Below, piece after piece: positions 45,702 to 55,160 of a DNA stretch of 64,000 nt. The first letter of the stretch is position 1; each line of letters opens with the position of its first letter. The position numbers were made by a program, and so were the translations under genes. The stretch lies in NCBI RefSeq assembly GCF_040126305.1, contig NZ_CP149510.1, positions 1,995,001-2,059,000 of the forward strand, given 5' to 3'. This DNA is from Pararhizobium sp. A13. GTDB lineage: Bacteria > Pseudomonadota > Alphaproteobacteria > Rhizobiales > Rhizobiaceae. The notes below the pieces were generated by a model. That model ran no database searches. It had not been told where the DNA came from and saw nothing but the letters and a program-made list of their open reading frames with translations.

Positions 45702-46883
45702 ATGGCAGACGTCACCAAGGAACAGGTCCTCGAGAAACTGAAAGGCGTGCGCGGACCGGATATGGACGGCAATATCGTCGACATGGGTCTCGTCTCCGAT
45801 GTCTTCATCTCCGATTCCAAGGTCTACTTCTCGATTACAGTACCGGCTGAACGCGCGCGTGAACTCGATCCCCTGCGCGCAGCTGCCGAGCGTGTGGTCA
45901 AGGAGATCCCCGGCGTCAAAGGCGCCATGGTGGCGCTGACCGCCGACAAGAAGGCAACGCCCTCTTCAGCGCCGGTACAGAGGCCCGCCGCAGCACCGTC
46001 TCACGCCGGACATTCCCATGCGGGGCATACGCATGCCGCTGCTCCCGGCCAGCGCCCCGCAGCTCCGGCAAAGGCCGGCATTCCGGGCGTCGGCGCGATC
46101 ATCGCCGTTGCATCCGGCAAGGGCGGCGTCGGAAAGTCGACAACCTCGGTCAACCTGGCCCTGGCGCTGAAGGCCAATGGTCTGCGCGTCGGCATTCTCG
46201 ATGCCGATATCTACGGCCCGTCGATGCCGCGCCTCCTGAAGATTTCCGGCCGTCCGCAGCAGATCGAGGGCAGGATGATCCGGCCGATGGAAAACTACGG
46301 CCTGAAGGTCATGTCGATGGGCTTCCTCGTCGACGAGGAGGTCGCGATGATCTGGCGCGGCCCGATGATCCAGTCGGCGCTGCTGCAGATGCTGCGTGAA
46401 GTCGCCTGGGGCGAGCTCGACGTGCTCGTTGTCGATATGCCGCCGGGCACCGGCGATGCACAACTGACCATGGCCCAGCAGGTGCCGCTCGCAGGCGCCG
46501 TCATCGTCTCGACACCGCAGGACCTGGCGCTGATCGATGCGCGCAAGGGGCTTGCGATGTTCCGCAAGGTCGAGGTGCCGGTGTTCGGCATCGTCGAGAA
46601 CATGAGCTATTTCATCGCGCCCGATACCGGCAAGCGCTACGATATCTTCGGACATGGCGGCGCCCGCAAGGAGGCCGAGCGCATCGGCGTGCCCTTCCTC
46701 GGCGAAGTGCCGCTGACGATAGGCATCCGCGAAACCTCCGACGCCGGCACGCCGGTGGTCGCCTGCGAGCCTGACAGCGAGATTACCCGGGTCTACCGCG
46801 AGATCGCTAGAAAAGTCTGGGATCAGATCTCGGCGCAGAAGGCCGATACGTCGCGGGCGATGCCCAGCATCGTCTTCGAATAG
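45702..46883 (+). CDS. apbC: Mrp/ApbC-family P-loop ATPase, Fe-S carrier type
   Basis: A 393-residue protein: an N-terminal MIP18/DUF59 domain (residues 5-82), a linker with five His in eleven residues (about 101-111), then the ATPase with deviant Walker A SGKGGVGKSTTS, LDADIYGPSMPRLL and VDMPPGTGDAQLT. Family members hold and transfer Fe-S clusters. The usual CPxC pair after NMSYF is absent; it reads NMSYFIAPDTGKRY. So the cluster-binding mode must differ or be lost. ATG 45702 is set by the GGCGGGAG upstream and the family N-terminus, rather than the ORF start at 45528. Confidence 0.9.
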   Translation: MADVTKEQVLEKLKGVRGPDMDGNIVDMGLVSDVFISDSKVYFSITVPAERARELDPLRAAAERVVKEIPGVKGAMVALTADKKATPSSAPVQRPAAAPSHAGHSHAGHTHAAAPGQRPAAPAKAGIPGVGAIIAVASGKGGVGKSTTSVNLALALKANGLRVGILDADIYGPSMPRLLKISGRPQQIEGRMIRPMENYGLKVMSMGFLVDEEVAMIWRGPMIQSALLQMLREVAWGELDVLVVDMPPGTGDAQLTMAQQVPLAGAVIVSTPQDLALIDARKGLAMFRKVEVPVFGIVENMSYFIAPDTGKRYDIFGHGGARKEAERIGVPFLGEVPLTIGIRETSDAGTPVVACEPDSEITRVYREIARKVWDQISAQKADTSRAMPSIVFE

Positions 46884-46982
46884 GCGGTTGGCGCCCCCGG
46901 CCGCGATTTCGCTATGCAGGGATTGCATCTCGGAAATGCGTCGCATCGGCGGTGACATTTGACAATCGATCGAGTAGCGTCG

Positions 46983-47159
46983 TTAAGTCTTTGGGCGACA
47001 TTGTGGCGCTTTGCCACTTTCTCCATTGATTTTGAATGTGCCTTGTTCCATATGCCTCCCCGCATCCGCAAGGATGTACCAGCGGCGCTGCCCTCCGTCG
47101 GGCTCCGCATGACCGTGATGACCGTTTGAGGTTTTGTCGTAAACGACGAGAGTTTCCAT
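46983..47159 (-). CDS. Possible small protein, 58 residues
   Basis: Reading the reverse strand from ATG 47159 gives a 58-codon ORF beginning METLVVYDKTSNGHHGH, continuing with RRWYILADAGRHMEQGTF, and closing with a TAA. The composition (Trp, Tyr, His, balanced charge) looks more protein-like than the overlapping frames, which are Arg/Ser-rich. No good Shine-Dalgarno is visible and I recognise no family. It is antisense to the spacer between apbC and corA and is the only candidate gene in that 413-base gap. Confidence 0.35.
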   Translation of the reverse strand: METLVVYDKTSNGHHGHAEPDGGQRRWYILADAGRHMEQGTFKINGESGKAPQCRPKT

Positions 47160-47296
47160 ATGGATCTGCCGCGCGCAGCTTTGATGTCATACGGCCGGGT
47201 TTGTCCGGTTCGCCACAGCCCGGCCTTGATTTCCACCTGTTCGCGTGACGGAGCGGCGGTCGATTGCGCCAATGGCGCGCATGCAAGGGCGGCGGA

Positions 47297-48274
47297 ATGA
47301 TCACTGCCTATCGTGACAATGGCGAAGCCGTCGTGATCAGCGCGGTGAAGCCCCCCGCTTCCTTGCCGTCCGATATCGTCTGGATTGATATGCTGCGCCC
47401 GGACAAGGCGGAGGATTTTCTGGTCGAAAGTTTTCTCGGCATCGAGGTGCCGACACGGGAAGACTTGAAGGACATCGAACCCTCCAGCCGTCTCTACACG
47501 GCAAAGGACGCAGTGTTCATGACCGCATCACTCGTCTGCAAGGCCGATTCCGGCCGTCCGGAATTGACGGACGTTGCCTTCGTCCTGGCGCGGGGCCTGC
47601 TGATCACGGTCCGTTACGAAGAGCCGAAGGCGTTCGATCTGTTCACGGCTGCGATGCACCGCATCCCGGGCGGCTGCGCGACAGGGACGATCCTGGCGAC
47701 GCGCCTCTTCGAAACCATCACCGACCGCACGGCAGAGATCCTCGAGATCGCGGTCGCCAAGATCGATGCCTTGTCGTTGCAGGTTTTTGGCGACCGTCCC
47801 GTCGGAAAACGCCGCCCGCCACATTATCTCGAAGCCAAGTTGATAGACGTCGCGTCGCATCACCGGCTGGTGGCAAAGACGCGCGACAGTTTGGCCTCGC
47901 TCTCCCGCGTTCTGACATTTCTCTATACGGTTCCGTCCGTGCAGGAAAACAGGGACGCCAAGGAACTCTGCCGGACGATTTCGCGTGATATCCAGTCTCT
48001 GTCGGAACACGCCTCGTTCATCTCGGGAAATATCACCTTCCTGCTCGATGCCTCTCTCGGGCTGATCAACGTCGAGCAGAATGCGATCATCAAGATTTTC
48101 TCGATCGCGGCCGTGGTCTTTCTGCCGCCGACCCTGGTTGCCTCGCTGTATGGCATGAATTTCGATGTCATGCCGGAACTGCAATGGACGTTCGGTTATC
48201 CCATGGCCGTGATAGCCATGGTGATTTCCGCAATTGTCCCCTACTACTTCTTTCGCTGGAAAGGCTGGCTTTGA
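47297..48274 (+). CDS. corA: CorA-family magnesium/cobalt transporter
   Basis: A 325-residue CorA-type channel. A large cytosolic N-terminal domain is followed by two C-terminal membrane segments joined by the [11 protein letters not shown] loop that carries the invariant GMN selectivity motif. It conducts Mg2+ (also Co2+ or Ni2+) across the inner membrane as a pentamer. ATG 47297 follows AAGGGCGGCGGA. kup begins 17 bases after its stop, so the two cation transporters form one operon. Confidence 0.93.
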   Translation: MITAYRDNGEAVVISAVKPPASLPSDIVWIDMLRPDKAEDFLVESFLGIEVPTREDLKDIEPSSRLYTAKDAVFMTASLVCKADSGRPELTDVAFVLARGLLITVRYEEPKAFDLFTAAMHRIPGGCATGTILATRLFETITDRTAEILEIAVAKIDALSLQVFGDRPVGKRRPPHYLEAKLIDVASHHRLVAKTRDSLASLSRVLTFLYTVPSVQENRDAKELCRTISRDIQSLSEHASFISGNITFLLDASLGLINVEQNAIIKIFSIAAVVFLPPTLVASLYGMNFDVMPELQWTFGYPMAVIAMVISAIVPYYFFRWKGWL

Positions 48275-48291
48275 AAGCCGGAAATACTCAT

Positions 48292-50193
48292 ATGTCCCAT
48301 TCGGTAGCTCAACCTGCAAGCCGCGAAAAGGAATTGCGCAAATTTCTGCTGCTCGCGCTCGGTTCGGTCGGCGTTGTCTACGGCGATATCGGCACAAGCC
48401 CGCTCTATGCCTTCCGTGAAGCCTTGCGTCCGGTTGCGGCCGACGGCGTGACCCGCTTCGAGGTGATCGGTCTGATCTCGCTGATGATCTGGACCCTGAC
48501 GATCATCGTGACGTTGAAATACGTTCTGTTCCTGCTGCGCGCCGACAACCAGGGTGAAGGCGGAACGCTGTCGCTCCTCGCACTCCTGATGAAAGCGGCC
48601 AGTGGCCATGCCTCGCGGCTTTTCTTCATGGGCATTGCCGGTGCCGCTCTCTTTATCGGCGATGCGATGATCACGCCGGCGCTTTCGGTGCTTTCCGCTG
48701 TGGAGGGTCTGAAACTCGTCACGCCGGCGCTGACCGATTATGTCGTTCCGATCTCCGTGGTCATCCTGCTCGGACTTTTCGCGGTCCAGTCGAAGGGCAC
48801 TGCAGCCGTGTCGAACTTCTTCGGGCCGATCACTCTGATCTGGTTTCTCGTCATGGCGGCCGCCGGCATCAATCACATTCGCGACGATTTCGGCATTCTG
48901 GCCGCCTTCAATCCTTACTACGCCGTCTACTTCCTGCTCCATGCCGGTTTTGTCGGCATCGTCGTCCTCGGTGCCGTGTTCCTGACGGTGACGGGCGCAG
49001 AAGCGCTCTACGCCGACCTTGGGCATTTCGGCCGCAAGCCGATCCAGGTGGCCTGGATCTATCTGGTCTTCCCGGCGCTTGCGCTCAATTATCTGGGGCA
49101 AGGCGCGCTTGTGCTGAAACATCCGGAAACCATGTCAGATCCGTTCTTCCTGATGTTTCCGGAATGGGCGCTACTGCCGGTCGTCATTCTCGCCACCGCG
49201 GCCACCATCATTGCCAGCCAGGCGGTCATCACCGGTGCATTCTCGCTGACGCGGCAGGCGATCCACCTCGGTTTCCTGCCGCGCATGGCAATCTTCCACA
49301 CCTCCGAGACCCAGACGGGCCAGATCTATCTTCCCAACGTCAACACGTTGCTTCTGTTTGGCGTGATGACGCTGGTCTTCATGTTCGGCTCGTCGGAATC
49401 GCTCGCCACCGCCTATGGTGTCTCTGTCACCGGGGCGATGGTGGTGACGACGCTGCTCGCCTTCGAATTCGTTCGCCTGCGCTGGAATTGGCCGCTCTAT
49501 CTCGCCTGCCTGGTTCTGTTGCCGCTTCTGGCGCTCGAATTGGTCTTCCTTGGCGCGAACCTTTTGAAAATACACGACGGCGGCTATGTTCCGATCCTGA
49601 TCGCGGCTACCTTCGTGGTCGTCATGTGGACGTGGAAACGCGGCACCAAGATCCTGCACGACAAGACGCGGCATACCGACATTCCGCTGTCGTCCTTCGT
49701 CAAATCTGTCGAACGCAAGAGCGAGCATGCACCGGTTTCCGTTCCCGGAACGGCCATCTTCCTGACCAGCGATCCGGAATCGACGCCGGCGGCGCTCCTG
49801 CACAATATCAAGCACAACCATGTGCTTCATGCGCAGAACTTCATTCTGACGATCCGCACCGCCAATGTGCCAATCGTGCCGAAGGACCACCGTGTCTCGG
49901 CCAGCAGCATTTCCGAGCGCTTCAGCCTGCTGGAAATGCACTTCGGCTACATGGAAACCCAGAACGTCTCGCAGGCGCTTGGCCTGTTCCGCAAGACCGG
50001 CCTGAAGTTCGACATCATGTCGACCTCTTTCTACCTCGGACGCCGCAAGCTGGTGCCGGATGCGCAGTCGGGCATGCCGCATTGGCAGGACAGGCTGTTC
50101 ATTGCGCTCGCCAACGCCGCGATCGATCCCTCCGACTATTTCCGCCTGCCGACCAACCGTGTGGTGGAACTGGGTTCGCACGTCATCATCTGA
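48292..50193 (+). CDS. kup: Low-affinity potassium transporter Kup
   Basis: A 633-residue KUP/HAK transporter. The first membrane segment carries the signature [15 protein letters not shown] (residues about 29-43); about 12 helices follow to residue 450, then a cytosolic C-terminal domain. Kup imports K+ with protons. ATG 48292 follows a short GAAAGCCGGAAA purine stretch. A terminator hairpin 18 bases after the stop closes the corA-kup operon. Confidence 0.95.
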   Translation: MSHSVAQPASREKELRKFLLLALGSVGVVYGDIGTSPLYAFREALRPVAADGVTRFEVIGLISLMIWTLTIIVTLKYVLFLLRADNQGEGGTLSLLALLMKAASGHASRLFFMGIAGAALFIGDAMITPALSVLSAVEGLKLVTPALTDYVVPISVVILLGLFAVQSKGTAAVSNFFGPITLIWFLVMAAAGINHIRDDFGILAAFNPYYAVYFLLHAGFVGIVVLGAVFLTVTGAEALYADLGHFGRKPIQVAWIYLVFPALALNYLGQGALVLKHPETMSDPFFLMFPEWALLPVVILATAATIIASQAVITGAFSLTRQAIHLGFLPRMAIFHTSETQTGQIYLPNVNTLLLFGVMTLVFMFGSSESLATAYGVSVTGAMVVTTLLAFEFVRLRWNWPLYLACLVLLPLLALELVFLGANLLKIHDGGYVPILIAATFVVVMWTWKRGTKILHDKTRHTDIPLSSFVKSVERKSEHAPVSVPGTAIFLTSDPESTPAALLHNIKHNHVLHAQNFILTIRTANVPIVPKDHRVSASSISERFSLLEMHFGYMETQNVSQALGLFRKTGLKFDIMSTSFYLGRRKLVPDAQSGMPHWQDRLFIALANAAIDPSDYFRLPTNRVVELGSHVII

Positions 50194-50210
50194 CCGACTG
50201 CATCGATGCG

Positions 50211-50248
50211 AACGCCTCCTGCGGCCGGACGGTTGCGGGAGGCGTTTT
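50211..50248 (+). terminator. Rho-independent terminator of corA-kup
   Basis: AACGCCTCCTGC pairs with GCGGGAGGCGTT (12 bp, one G-T wobble) around a 15-base loop and ends in TTTT at 50245-50248. Confidence 0.75.
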
Positions 50249-50277
50249 CCGTTGCGTCCCCAATTCCCGGCGACCGT

Positions 50278-50302
50278 CATTAACCAAGCATCAAGGTTAA
50301 TG
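50278..50302. promoter_or_regulatory. Inverted repeat upstream of the wall hydrolase
   Basis: CATTAACC-N9-GGTTAATG is a perfect 8-bp dyad 151 bases before the hydrolase start. The TTAACC half resembles half of a CtrA site, but the spacing is not TTAA-N7-TTAA. The protein that binds it is unknown. Confidence 0.35.
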
Positions 50303-50452
50303 CTTCATTGTCGAACCATGTTGAAGCGGAGAACGCGCCATTGAGCGCCGGGTCACCGCTTGTCCGATTCACTTCCGCGGGGAAATGCGTTCCGGATCGT
50401 TTTGCCGGATGGATAACCGCGTCTGCCAGTGCGTGGAGTACGGTTGGTGCGT

Positions 50453-51631
50453 ATGAGTTTGCTGCGTAGAGTATCCTTCAAGCCGCGTTTGTCGCCTGCG
50501 CGCTGGACTGCTCCCCTGATGCTCGGCATCGGTCTTTTCGTCGGCTTCCCGTCAGTCTCGGCCCATTCCGATCTCGCAACCTTTCTCTCCGGCATCAATC
50601 GCGGCGGCGAACGCTGGCGCATGTATATGACCCGCTCTCCGGCAGGCTCGCTGCACGAGGTGGAGATGGTGTTCAACGACCCGATCACCACGGGCGCAAT
50701 CGCCGATGGGGCAGGGGTCGACATGCCGGGCGGCGGGCAGGTGTCGCTGACGGCGGCAGAAAAGCAGGCCGATCCGCGCACGGACGAAGAGCGGGTGAAC
50801 CGCAAGGACAAGAAAGGCCGCATCGTCGCCGTGGCGCCGGTAACGCCGCCGAAGGATTTTACCGCCGGCTCGATCCTGCAACGTACCAGTGCTCTGACGG
50901 AGCCGCTCCTCGACGGCGAGGAGCGCATGGTGTTTTCCAAGCCCAGCATCAAGGGCAAGGAAATCCAGATTGCCACCGCCTTCTACAAGAAGAAGGCGTC
51001 GAAGCGGGATCCCGCCATTTCGCCGATGCTGGCGAGCCTGGTGACCAACCAGGCGGCCGACGTGCTGGCGACCGCCTATGCGCCGCCGGAGCCGGACTAT
51101 GCCCGCCAGTCGCCGTTCGATTCGATTCTGCGCGAGGACAAGACCGGCGGTCGGTTCATTCCCGAGATATCGCCGGAAGACCACGCCTGGGCGGCAAACC
51201 CGCTGCCGGCAGGTGTGTTTTCCGAAGCCGAGCAGAAATGCCTGACCTCGGGCATCTATTTCGAATCCCGCGGCGAATCGGTCAAGGGCCAGGCGGCCGT
51301 GGCGCAGGTCATTCTCAACCGTGTTCGCAACCCGGCCTATCCGGATACGATCTGCGCGGTCGTTTACCAGAACAAGGGCTGGTACAATCGCTGCCAGTTC
51401 TCGTTTGCCTGCGACCGTATCCCCGATATCGTCTGGTCGCGCTCCCATTGGCAGACCGCCAAGGAGGTGGCCCTTGCGGTCACTGCCGGCAAGATCTGGC
51501 TTCCGGAGGTCGGCTCCGCCACGCATTACCACGCGACCTACGTGAAGCCCGACTGGGGGCCGACGATGAAACGGGTCTCGAAGATCGGCAAGCACATCTT
51601 CTACCGCACCTATGGCGGCGGATGGAGCTGA
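50453..51631 (+). CDS. SleB-like cell wall hydrolase
   Basis: A 392-residue protein with an N-terminal signal or anchor segment (WTAPLMLGIGLFVGFPSVSA, residues about 18-37), a long spacer, and a C-terminal Hydrolase_2 (SleB) domain from about 265 (CLTSGIYFESRGESVKGQAAVAQVIL with the conserved Glu, then NRCQFSFACD). Such enzymes cut peptidoglycan; in bacteria that do not sporulate they act in wall turnover in the periplasm. ATG 50453 is chosen just before the basic leader. It is a single gene between the kup terminator and the atp promoter. Confidence 0.88.
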   Translation: MSLLRRVSFKPRLSPARWTAPLMLGIGLFVGFPSVSAHSDLATFLSGINRGGERWRMYMTRSPAGSLHEVEMVFNDPITTGAIADGAGVDMPGGGQVSLTAAEKQADPRTDEERVNRKDKKGRIVAVAPVTPPKDFTAGSILQRTSALTEPLLDGEERMVFSKPSIKGKEIQIATAFYKKKASKRDPAISPMLASLVTNQAADVLATAYAPPEPDYARQSPFDSILREDKTGGRFIPEISPEDHAWAANPLPAGVFSEAEQKCLTSGIYFESRGESVKGQAAVAQVILNRVRNPAYPDTICAVVYQNKGWYNRCQFSFACDRIPDIVWSRSHWQTAKEVALAVTAGKIWLPEVGSATHYHATYVKPDWGPTMKRVSKIGKHIFYRTYGGGWS

Positions 51632-51793
51632 AGGCGCCCGGGATTGGCAATGGCCGGTCAAACGCCGGCCATTCGCGGTTCTCGGGAAGTTCGCAAGCGA
51701 TTCCCGCATGATTCCCGCTCGGGCTTGCTGGAAATTGTATAAGCAGTTGTTTTTATGTGATAATATTGTGGCCTAACAAGGGCCTTTGGTGCC

Positions 51794-51821
51794 TTGACTA
51801 TAAGGGCACCTAAAACTATGT
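51794..51821 (+). promoter_or_regulatory. Predicted promoter of the Fo ATP synthase operon
   Basis: TTGACT (51794-51799) and CTATGT (51816-51821), a form close to the alphaproteobacterial TTGAC/CTATAT boxes with about 16-17 bases between them, lie about 100 bases before atpI. Confidence 0.45.
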
Positions 51822-51924
51822 TGCGGCCGACTTCAAAACGGGCCGAAACGTGGCTTCAAATCCGGCCTTTGTGTGACCAAGCTCGTGGTTTATCGCCGCG
51901 AGAGGAAACAAAGGAGGGTGCCAC

Positions 51925-52290
51925 ATGACGGACAACCGGAAAGAGGGTCTGGAAGATCGGCTGAAACGCCTCGGTTCGGAACTGTCGGAGAAGCGCAAGG
52001 AAGATCCGAAGTATGCCGCGGACGAGGCGCGGGCGGCGGAGAACCGCAAGGGCTATCAGGTCGCCGTGAAGCTTTCGAGCGAATTTGTGGCGGCCATCAT
52101 CGTCGGCGCACTTCTGGGCTATCTTTTGGACCATTTTGCGGGTACAGGGCCGTGGGGGATGATCATACTTCTCCTCCTTGGTTTCTGTGCCGGTGTGCTG
52201 AACGTCCTGCGTTCGGCGGGCATGGTGGCAGCGCCCCATCCCGCGGATCAGCCGGGCAAGGGCGGCAAGAACAAGAGTGACGGCGCGTAA
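51925..52290 (+). CDS. atpI: ATP synthase assembly protein AtpI
   Basis: A 121-residue protein with a charged N-terminal half and two membrane segments ([18 protein letters not shown] and a second near [18 protein letters not shown]). It heads the Fo operon. AtpI helps assemble the c-ring. The ATG follows AGGAGGGTGCC, a near-perfect ribosome-binding site. The pattern belongs to the AtpI/AtpZ family typical of alphaproteobacteria. Confidence 0.9.
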   Translation: MTDNRKEGLEDRLKRLGSELSEKRKEDPKYAADEARAAENRKGYQVAVKLSSEFVAAIIVGALLGYLLDHFAGTGPWGMIILLLLGFCAGVLNVLRSAGMVAAPHPADQPGKGGKNKSDGA

Positions 52291-52352
52291 GCGACTGTCG
52301 CAAAGACAGGGATGTCCGCCACGTTGGCGGTCCAGAACGAGAGAGAGCGGCT

Positions 52353-53114
52353 GTGGCAGGCGATAAGGTAGATCCGGTACACCAGTTTGTGGTCAACAAG
52401 ATCGTTCCGATCGAAATTGGCGGGATTGATTTCTCCTTCACCAACGCATCTCTGTTCATGGTGGCGACGCTGGCCGTTGCGACCGGCTTCCTCTATTTCA
52501 CGACGTCGACGCGTAGCCTGGTTCCGGGCCGCTTGCAGTCCGTCTCGGAACTGTCCTATGAATTCATCGCCTCCATGCTGCGCGAAGGCGCCGGCTCGCA
52601 CGGCATGAAATTCTTCCCGATGGTGTTCTCGCTGTTCATGTTCATCCTGACGGCAAACATGCTCGGCATGGTTCCCTACTTTTTCACCATTACCAGCCAG
52701 ATCGTCGTGACCTTTGCGCTTGCGATCTTCGTCATCGGCACGGTTCTGGTCTACGGTTTCTATAAGCACGGCCTTGGCTTCCTCAACGTGTTCGTGCCCT
52801 CTGGCGTACCCGGCATTCTTTTGCCGCTCGTGATTTCCATCGAAATCATCTCCTTCCTTTCCCGCCCGATCAGCCTTTCGGTTCGTCTCTTTGCGAACAT
52901 GCTGGCAGGTCACATCACGCTGAAGGTGTTCGCAGGCTTCGTCGCCTCGCTCGGAACGCTCGGCGCGCTGGGTATCGGCGGTGCGGTTCTGCCGCTCATC
53001 ATGACCGTTGCCCTCACGGGCCTCGAATTCCTCGTCGCCTTCCTGCAGGCCTATGTCTTTGCGGTGCTGACATGCATGTACCTCAACGACGCAGTGCATC
53101 CGGGTGGCCACTAA
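52353..53114 (+). CDS. atpB: ATP synthase Fo subunit a
   Basis: A 253-residue membrane protein starting at GTG 52353 ([12 protein letters not shown]). The proton-channel helix with the essential Arg is in [15 protein letters not shown] (residues about 173-187). The last helix is [21 protein letters not shown]. With the c-ring it forms the proton path. It lies in the order I-B-E-B'-F, separate from the F1 genes, as in Rhizobiales. Confidence 0.96.
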   Translation: MAGDKVDPVHQFVVNKIVPIEIGGIDFSFTNASLFMVATLAVATGFLYFTTSTRSLVPGRLQSVSELSYEFIASMLREGAGSHGMKFFPMVFSLFMFILTANMLGMVPYFFTITSQIVVTFALAIFVIGTVLVYGFYKHGLGFLNVFVPSGVPGILLPLVISIEIISFLSRPISLSVRLFANMLAGHITLKVFAGFVASLGTLGALGIGGAVLPLIMTVALTGLEFLVAFLQAYVFAVLTCMYLNDAVHPGGH

Positions 53115-53196
53115 GGAATAAAGTCGTGGGCTTTCCCGAGTTTCATCGGTGAAGGTGCCAAACACAGCCGCAACAACCATTTCGAAGGAGAAAATC

Positions 53197-53424
53197 ATGG
53201 AAGCGGAAGCAGCAAAGTTCATCGGCGCAGGTCTCGCTTGCCTCGGCATGGCCGGCACGGCTCTCGGCCTCGGCAACATCTTCGGCAGCTACCTGTCCGG
53301 CGCCCTGCGCAACCCGTCGGCTGCTGACAGCCAGTTCGGCCGCCTCGTATTCGGCTTCGCCGTTACGGAAGCTCTGGGCATCTTCTCGCTGCTCGTAGCG
53401 CTGCTGCTCCTTTTCGCCGTCTAA
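53197..53424 (+). CDS. atpE: ATP synthase Fo subunit c
   Basis: A 75-residue hairpin of two membrane helices. The first helix has the Gly-rich [14 protein letters not shown] and the second carries the proton-binding Glu in [15 protein letters not shown]. The loop ALRNPSA contains the RNP-type polar loop. ATG 53197 follows AAGGAG. A very stable hairpin follows the stop, before atpG. Confidence 0.97.
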   Translation: MEAEAAKFIGAGLACLGMAGTALGLGNIFGSYLSGALRNPSAADSQFGRLVFGFAVTEALGIFSLLVALLLLFAV

Positions 53425-53440
53425 GACCGGCTTGAAGGCA

Positions 53441-53465
53441 GGGCCGCGGTTTTAAGCCGCGGCCC
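53441..53465 (+). other. Stable hairpin inside the atp operon, after atpE
   Basis: GGGCCGCGG-TTTTAAG-CCGCGGCCC is a perfect 9-bp all-GC stem 16 bases after the atpE stop, followed by GCATCTTTTC. It could partially terminate transcription or protect the 3' end of an atpE-containing mRNA. Confidence 0.75.
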
Positions 53466-53496
53466 GCATCTTTTCTGAATGCACCTGGAGGTGAGC

Positions 53497-54105
53497 ATGT
53501 TTGTGACCGCGGCCTACGCCCAGTCAACCACCACCGAAGGCGCAGAGACCCACGACGCCGCTGCCGGCGAGGTCCACACCGAGACTGGTGTAGCCCATGA
53601 AGGCGGACATGGCTCGGGAGTGTTCCCGCCCTTCGATTCTTCGACATTCGCATCGCAGCTTCTCTGGCTGGCGATCAGCTTCGGTCTTTTCTACCTTCTG
53701 ATGTCGAAGGTCGTCATGCCGCGCATCGGCAGCATTCTCGAAACGCGCCACGATACGATCGCCCGCGATCTCGATGACGCCGCTCGCTCGAAGGCCGAGG
53801 CAGACGCTGCAGTTGCCGCCTACGAGCAGGAACTGGCAACGGCCAAGGCCAAGGGCAACGTGATTGCCTCGACCGCCCGCGAAGCCGCCAAGGCAAAGGC
53901 TGCTGCCGATCGCACCGCGGTCGAGACCAGCCTGAACGACAAGATTTCCGCCGCGGAAGCCCGCATCGCCGATATCAAGGCGAAGGCGCTGGCCGACGTC
54001 GGTTCGATCGCTGAGGAAACGGCAAGCGCCGTCGTCGAGCAGCTGATCGGCGGCAAGGTAACGAAGGCCGAGATCGCATCCGCGGTCAAGGCATCGGCGA
54101 AGTAA
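53497..54105 (+). CDS. atpG: ATP synthase Fo subunit b'
   Basis: A 202-residue protein with an Ala/Gln/Glu/His-rich N-terminal stretch, one membrane segment at about residues 51-72 ([19 protein letters not shown]), and a long Ala/Lys/Glu/Asp coiled coil. b' pairs with b to form the peripheral stalk; two distinct b-type genes are typical of alphaproteobacteria. ATG 53497 follows CTGGAGGTG, which decides it over an in-frame start six codons earlier. The symbol follows the b' usage (atpG/atpX/atpF2). Confidence 0.9.
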   Translation: MFVTAAYAQSTTTEGAETHDAAAGEVHTETGVAHEGGHGSGVFPPFDSSTFASQLLWLAISFGLFYLLMSKVVMPRIGSILETRHDTIARDLDDAARSKAEADAAVAAYEQELATAKAKGNVIASTAREAAKAKAAADRTAVETSLNDKISAAEARIADIKAKALADVGSIAEETASAVVEQLIGGKVTKAEIASAVKASAK

Positions 54106-54115
54106 GGAGAGCATC

Positions 54116-54607
54116 ATGGATATGACCTCACTGGCCACATTCTGGGCCTTTGTCGGACTGGTGCTTTTCCTCGCGCTCGTCGTCTACCTCAAGGTTCCGG
54201 GCATGATGGCGAAGTCGCTCGACGACCGCGCGGCTCGCATCACCAACGAACTCGCCGAAGCCAAGCGCCTGCGCGCCGAAGCCCAGTCGCTGCTCGCCGA
54301 ATACCAGAGCAAGCGCAAGGACGCCGAAGCGGAAGCTGCCAACATCGTTGCCGCAGCCGAGCGCGAGGCCGAAATGCTGACCGCCGAAGCCAAGCAGAAG
54401 ACCGAGGAATTCGTCGCTCGTCGCACGGCATTGTCGGAACAGAAGATCAAGCAGGCCGAAACCGACGCCATCAACTCGGTCCGCGCGACCGCCGTCGACA
54501 TCGCCATTGCCGCTGCTGAAAGCGTCATCACCGCGAAGTCGGATGCCGCGACGCAGGCCGCACTATTCGCCAAGGCGGTCGGCGACGTGAAGACCCGCCT
54601 CAACTAA
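54116..54607 (+). CDS. atpF: ATP synthase Fo subunit b
   Basis: A 163-residue protein with an N-terminal membrane helix (FWAFVGLVLFLALVVYLKV) followed by an Ala/Glu/Arg coiled coil, the stator b subunit. It starts 10 bases after atpG with AAGGAGAG as ribosome-binding site. A terminator follows 27 bases after its stop, so the operon ends here and lacks F1 genes. Confidence 0.94.
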   Translation: MDMTSLATFWAFVGLVLFLALVVYLKVPGMMAKSLDDRAARITNELAEAKRLRAEAQSLLAEYQSKRKDAEAEAANIVAAAEREAEMLTAEAKQKTEEFVARRTALSEQKIKQAETDAINSVRATAVDIAIAAAESVITAKSDAATQAALFAKAVGDVKTRLN

Positions 54608-54634
54608 GCGGTTGCTTCATAAAGAATGGAAGAA

Positions 54635-54661
54635 GGTCGGCTCGCGCCGGCCTTTTTTGTT
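54635..54661 (+). terminator. Rho-independent terminator of the atp operon
   Basis: GGTCGGC-TCGC-GCCGGCC (7 bp with one wobble) is followed by TTTTTTGTTTT. Confidence 0.9.
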
Positions 54662-54710
54662 TTCGGTGGGGGAGGAGGATCGGCGCGCAGATGAAAGGGC
54701 GGCGATTGCT

Positions 54711-55061
54711 TCAGTTGCCTTTGATTGTCACAGGCGCAAGCGTGAGGCAGGCTTCCTCAAACTCCCGTATCGTTTCCGGCTCATTGTCAGCTGGCAGGAC
54801 TGCGTCCGTGGCAACGTCCGTTGCGTCATCCGTCGATTGACCGTCATAGACATAGGACTGGATGTAATAGGCCAGCCCGCCCTTCCAGACCCTGCGGCCA
54901 TCGATTTCCTTGCAGGCGTAGGCTGTCTGTAGGTCGGCTTGGAGGGCATCTGCGGTCGGCGGCGGGGCTGCCGACGCATCCGTCGCAGCAGTGATTGCCA
55001 ACATAATCAGGCCAAAGATCAAGATCCCGATCCTTCCAAGTGATTCGCGAGCCAGAAGCAT
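54711..55061 (-). CDS. Small exported protein of unknown function
   Basis: A 116-residue protein with an N-terminal signal (IGILIFGLIMLAITAATDASA, residues about 11-31). The mature part has one Cys after the signal (TAYACKE) and another near the C-terminus (EEACLTL), which could form a disulfide in the periplasm. A polar Asp/Thr/Ala segment lies between them. No family recognised. It is convergent with the atp terminator. Confidence 0.6.
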   Translation of the reverse strand: MLLARESLGRIGILIFGLIMLAITAATDASAAPPPTADALQADLQTAYACKEIDGRRVWKGGLAYYIQSYVYDGQSTDDATDVATDAVLPADNEPETIREFEEACLTLAPVTIKGN

Positions 55062-55160
55062 CGACTCTATAACGCAGCAGACCGTCGGCTTGTTACAGCG
55101 GAAACGCGTTGCCGAGAGTTTTCCGCAGCGATTTATGAGGGGTGTCTAAAATCCGCAACA

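Noticed and set aside
46823..47272. 149-codon reverse ORF across the end of apbC and the gap before corA
   Set aside because: It overlaps apbC by 61 bases and is Arg/Ser-rich without family likeness; a different reverse frame (46983-47159) looks more natural.
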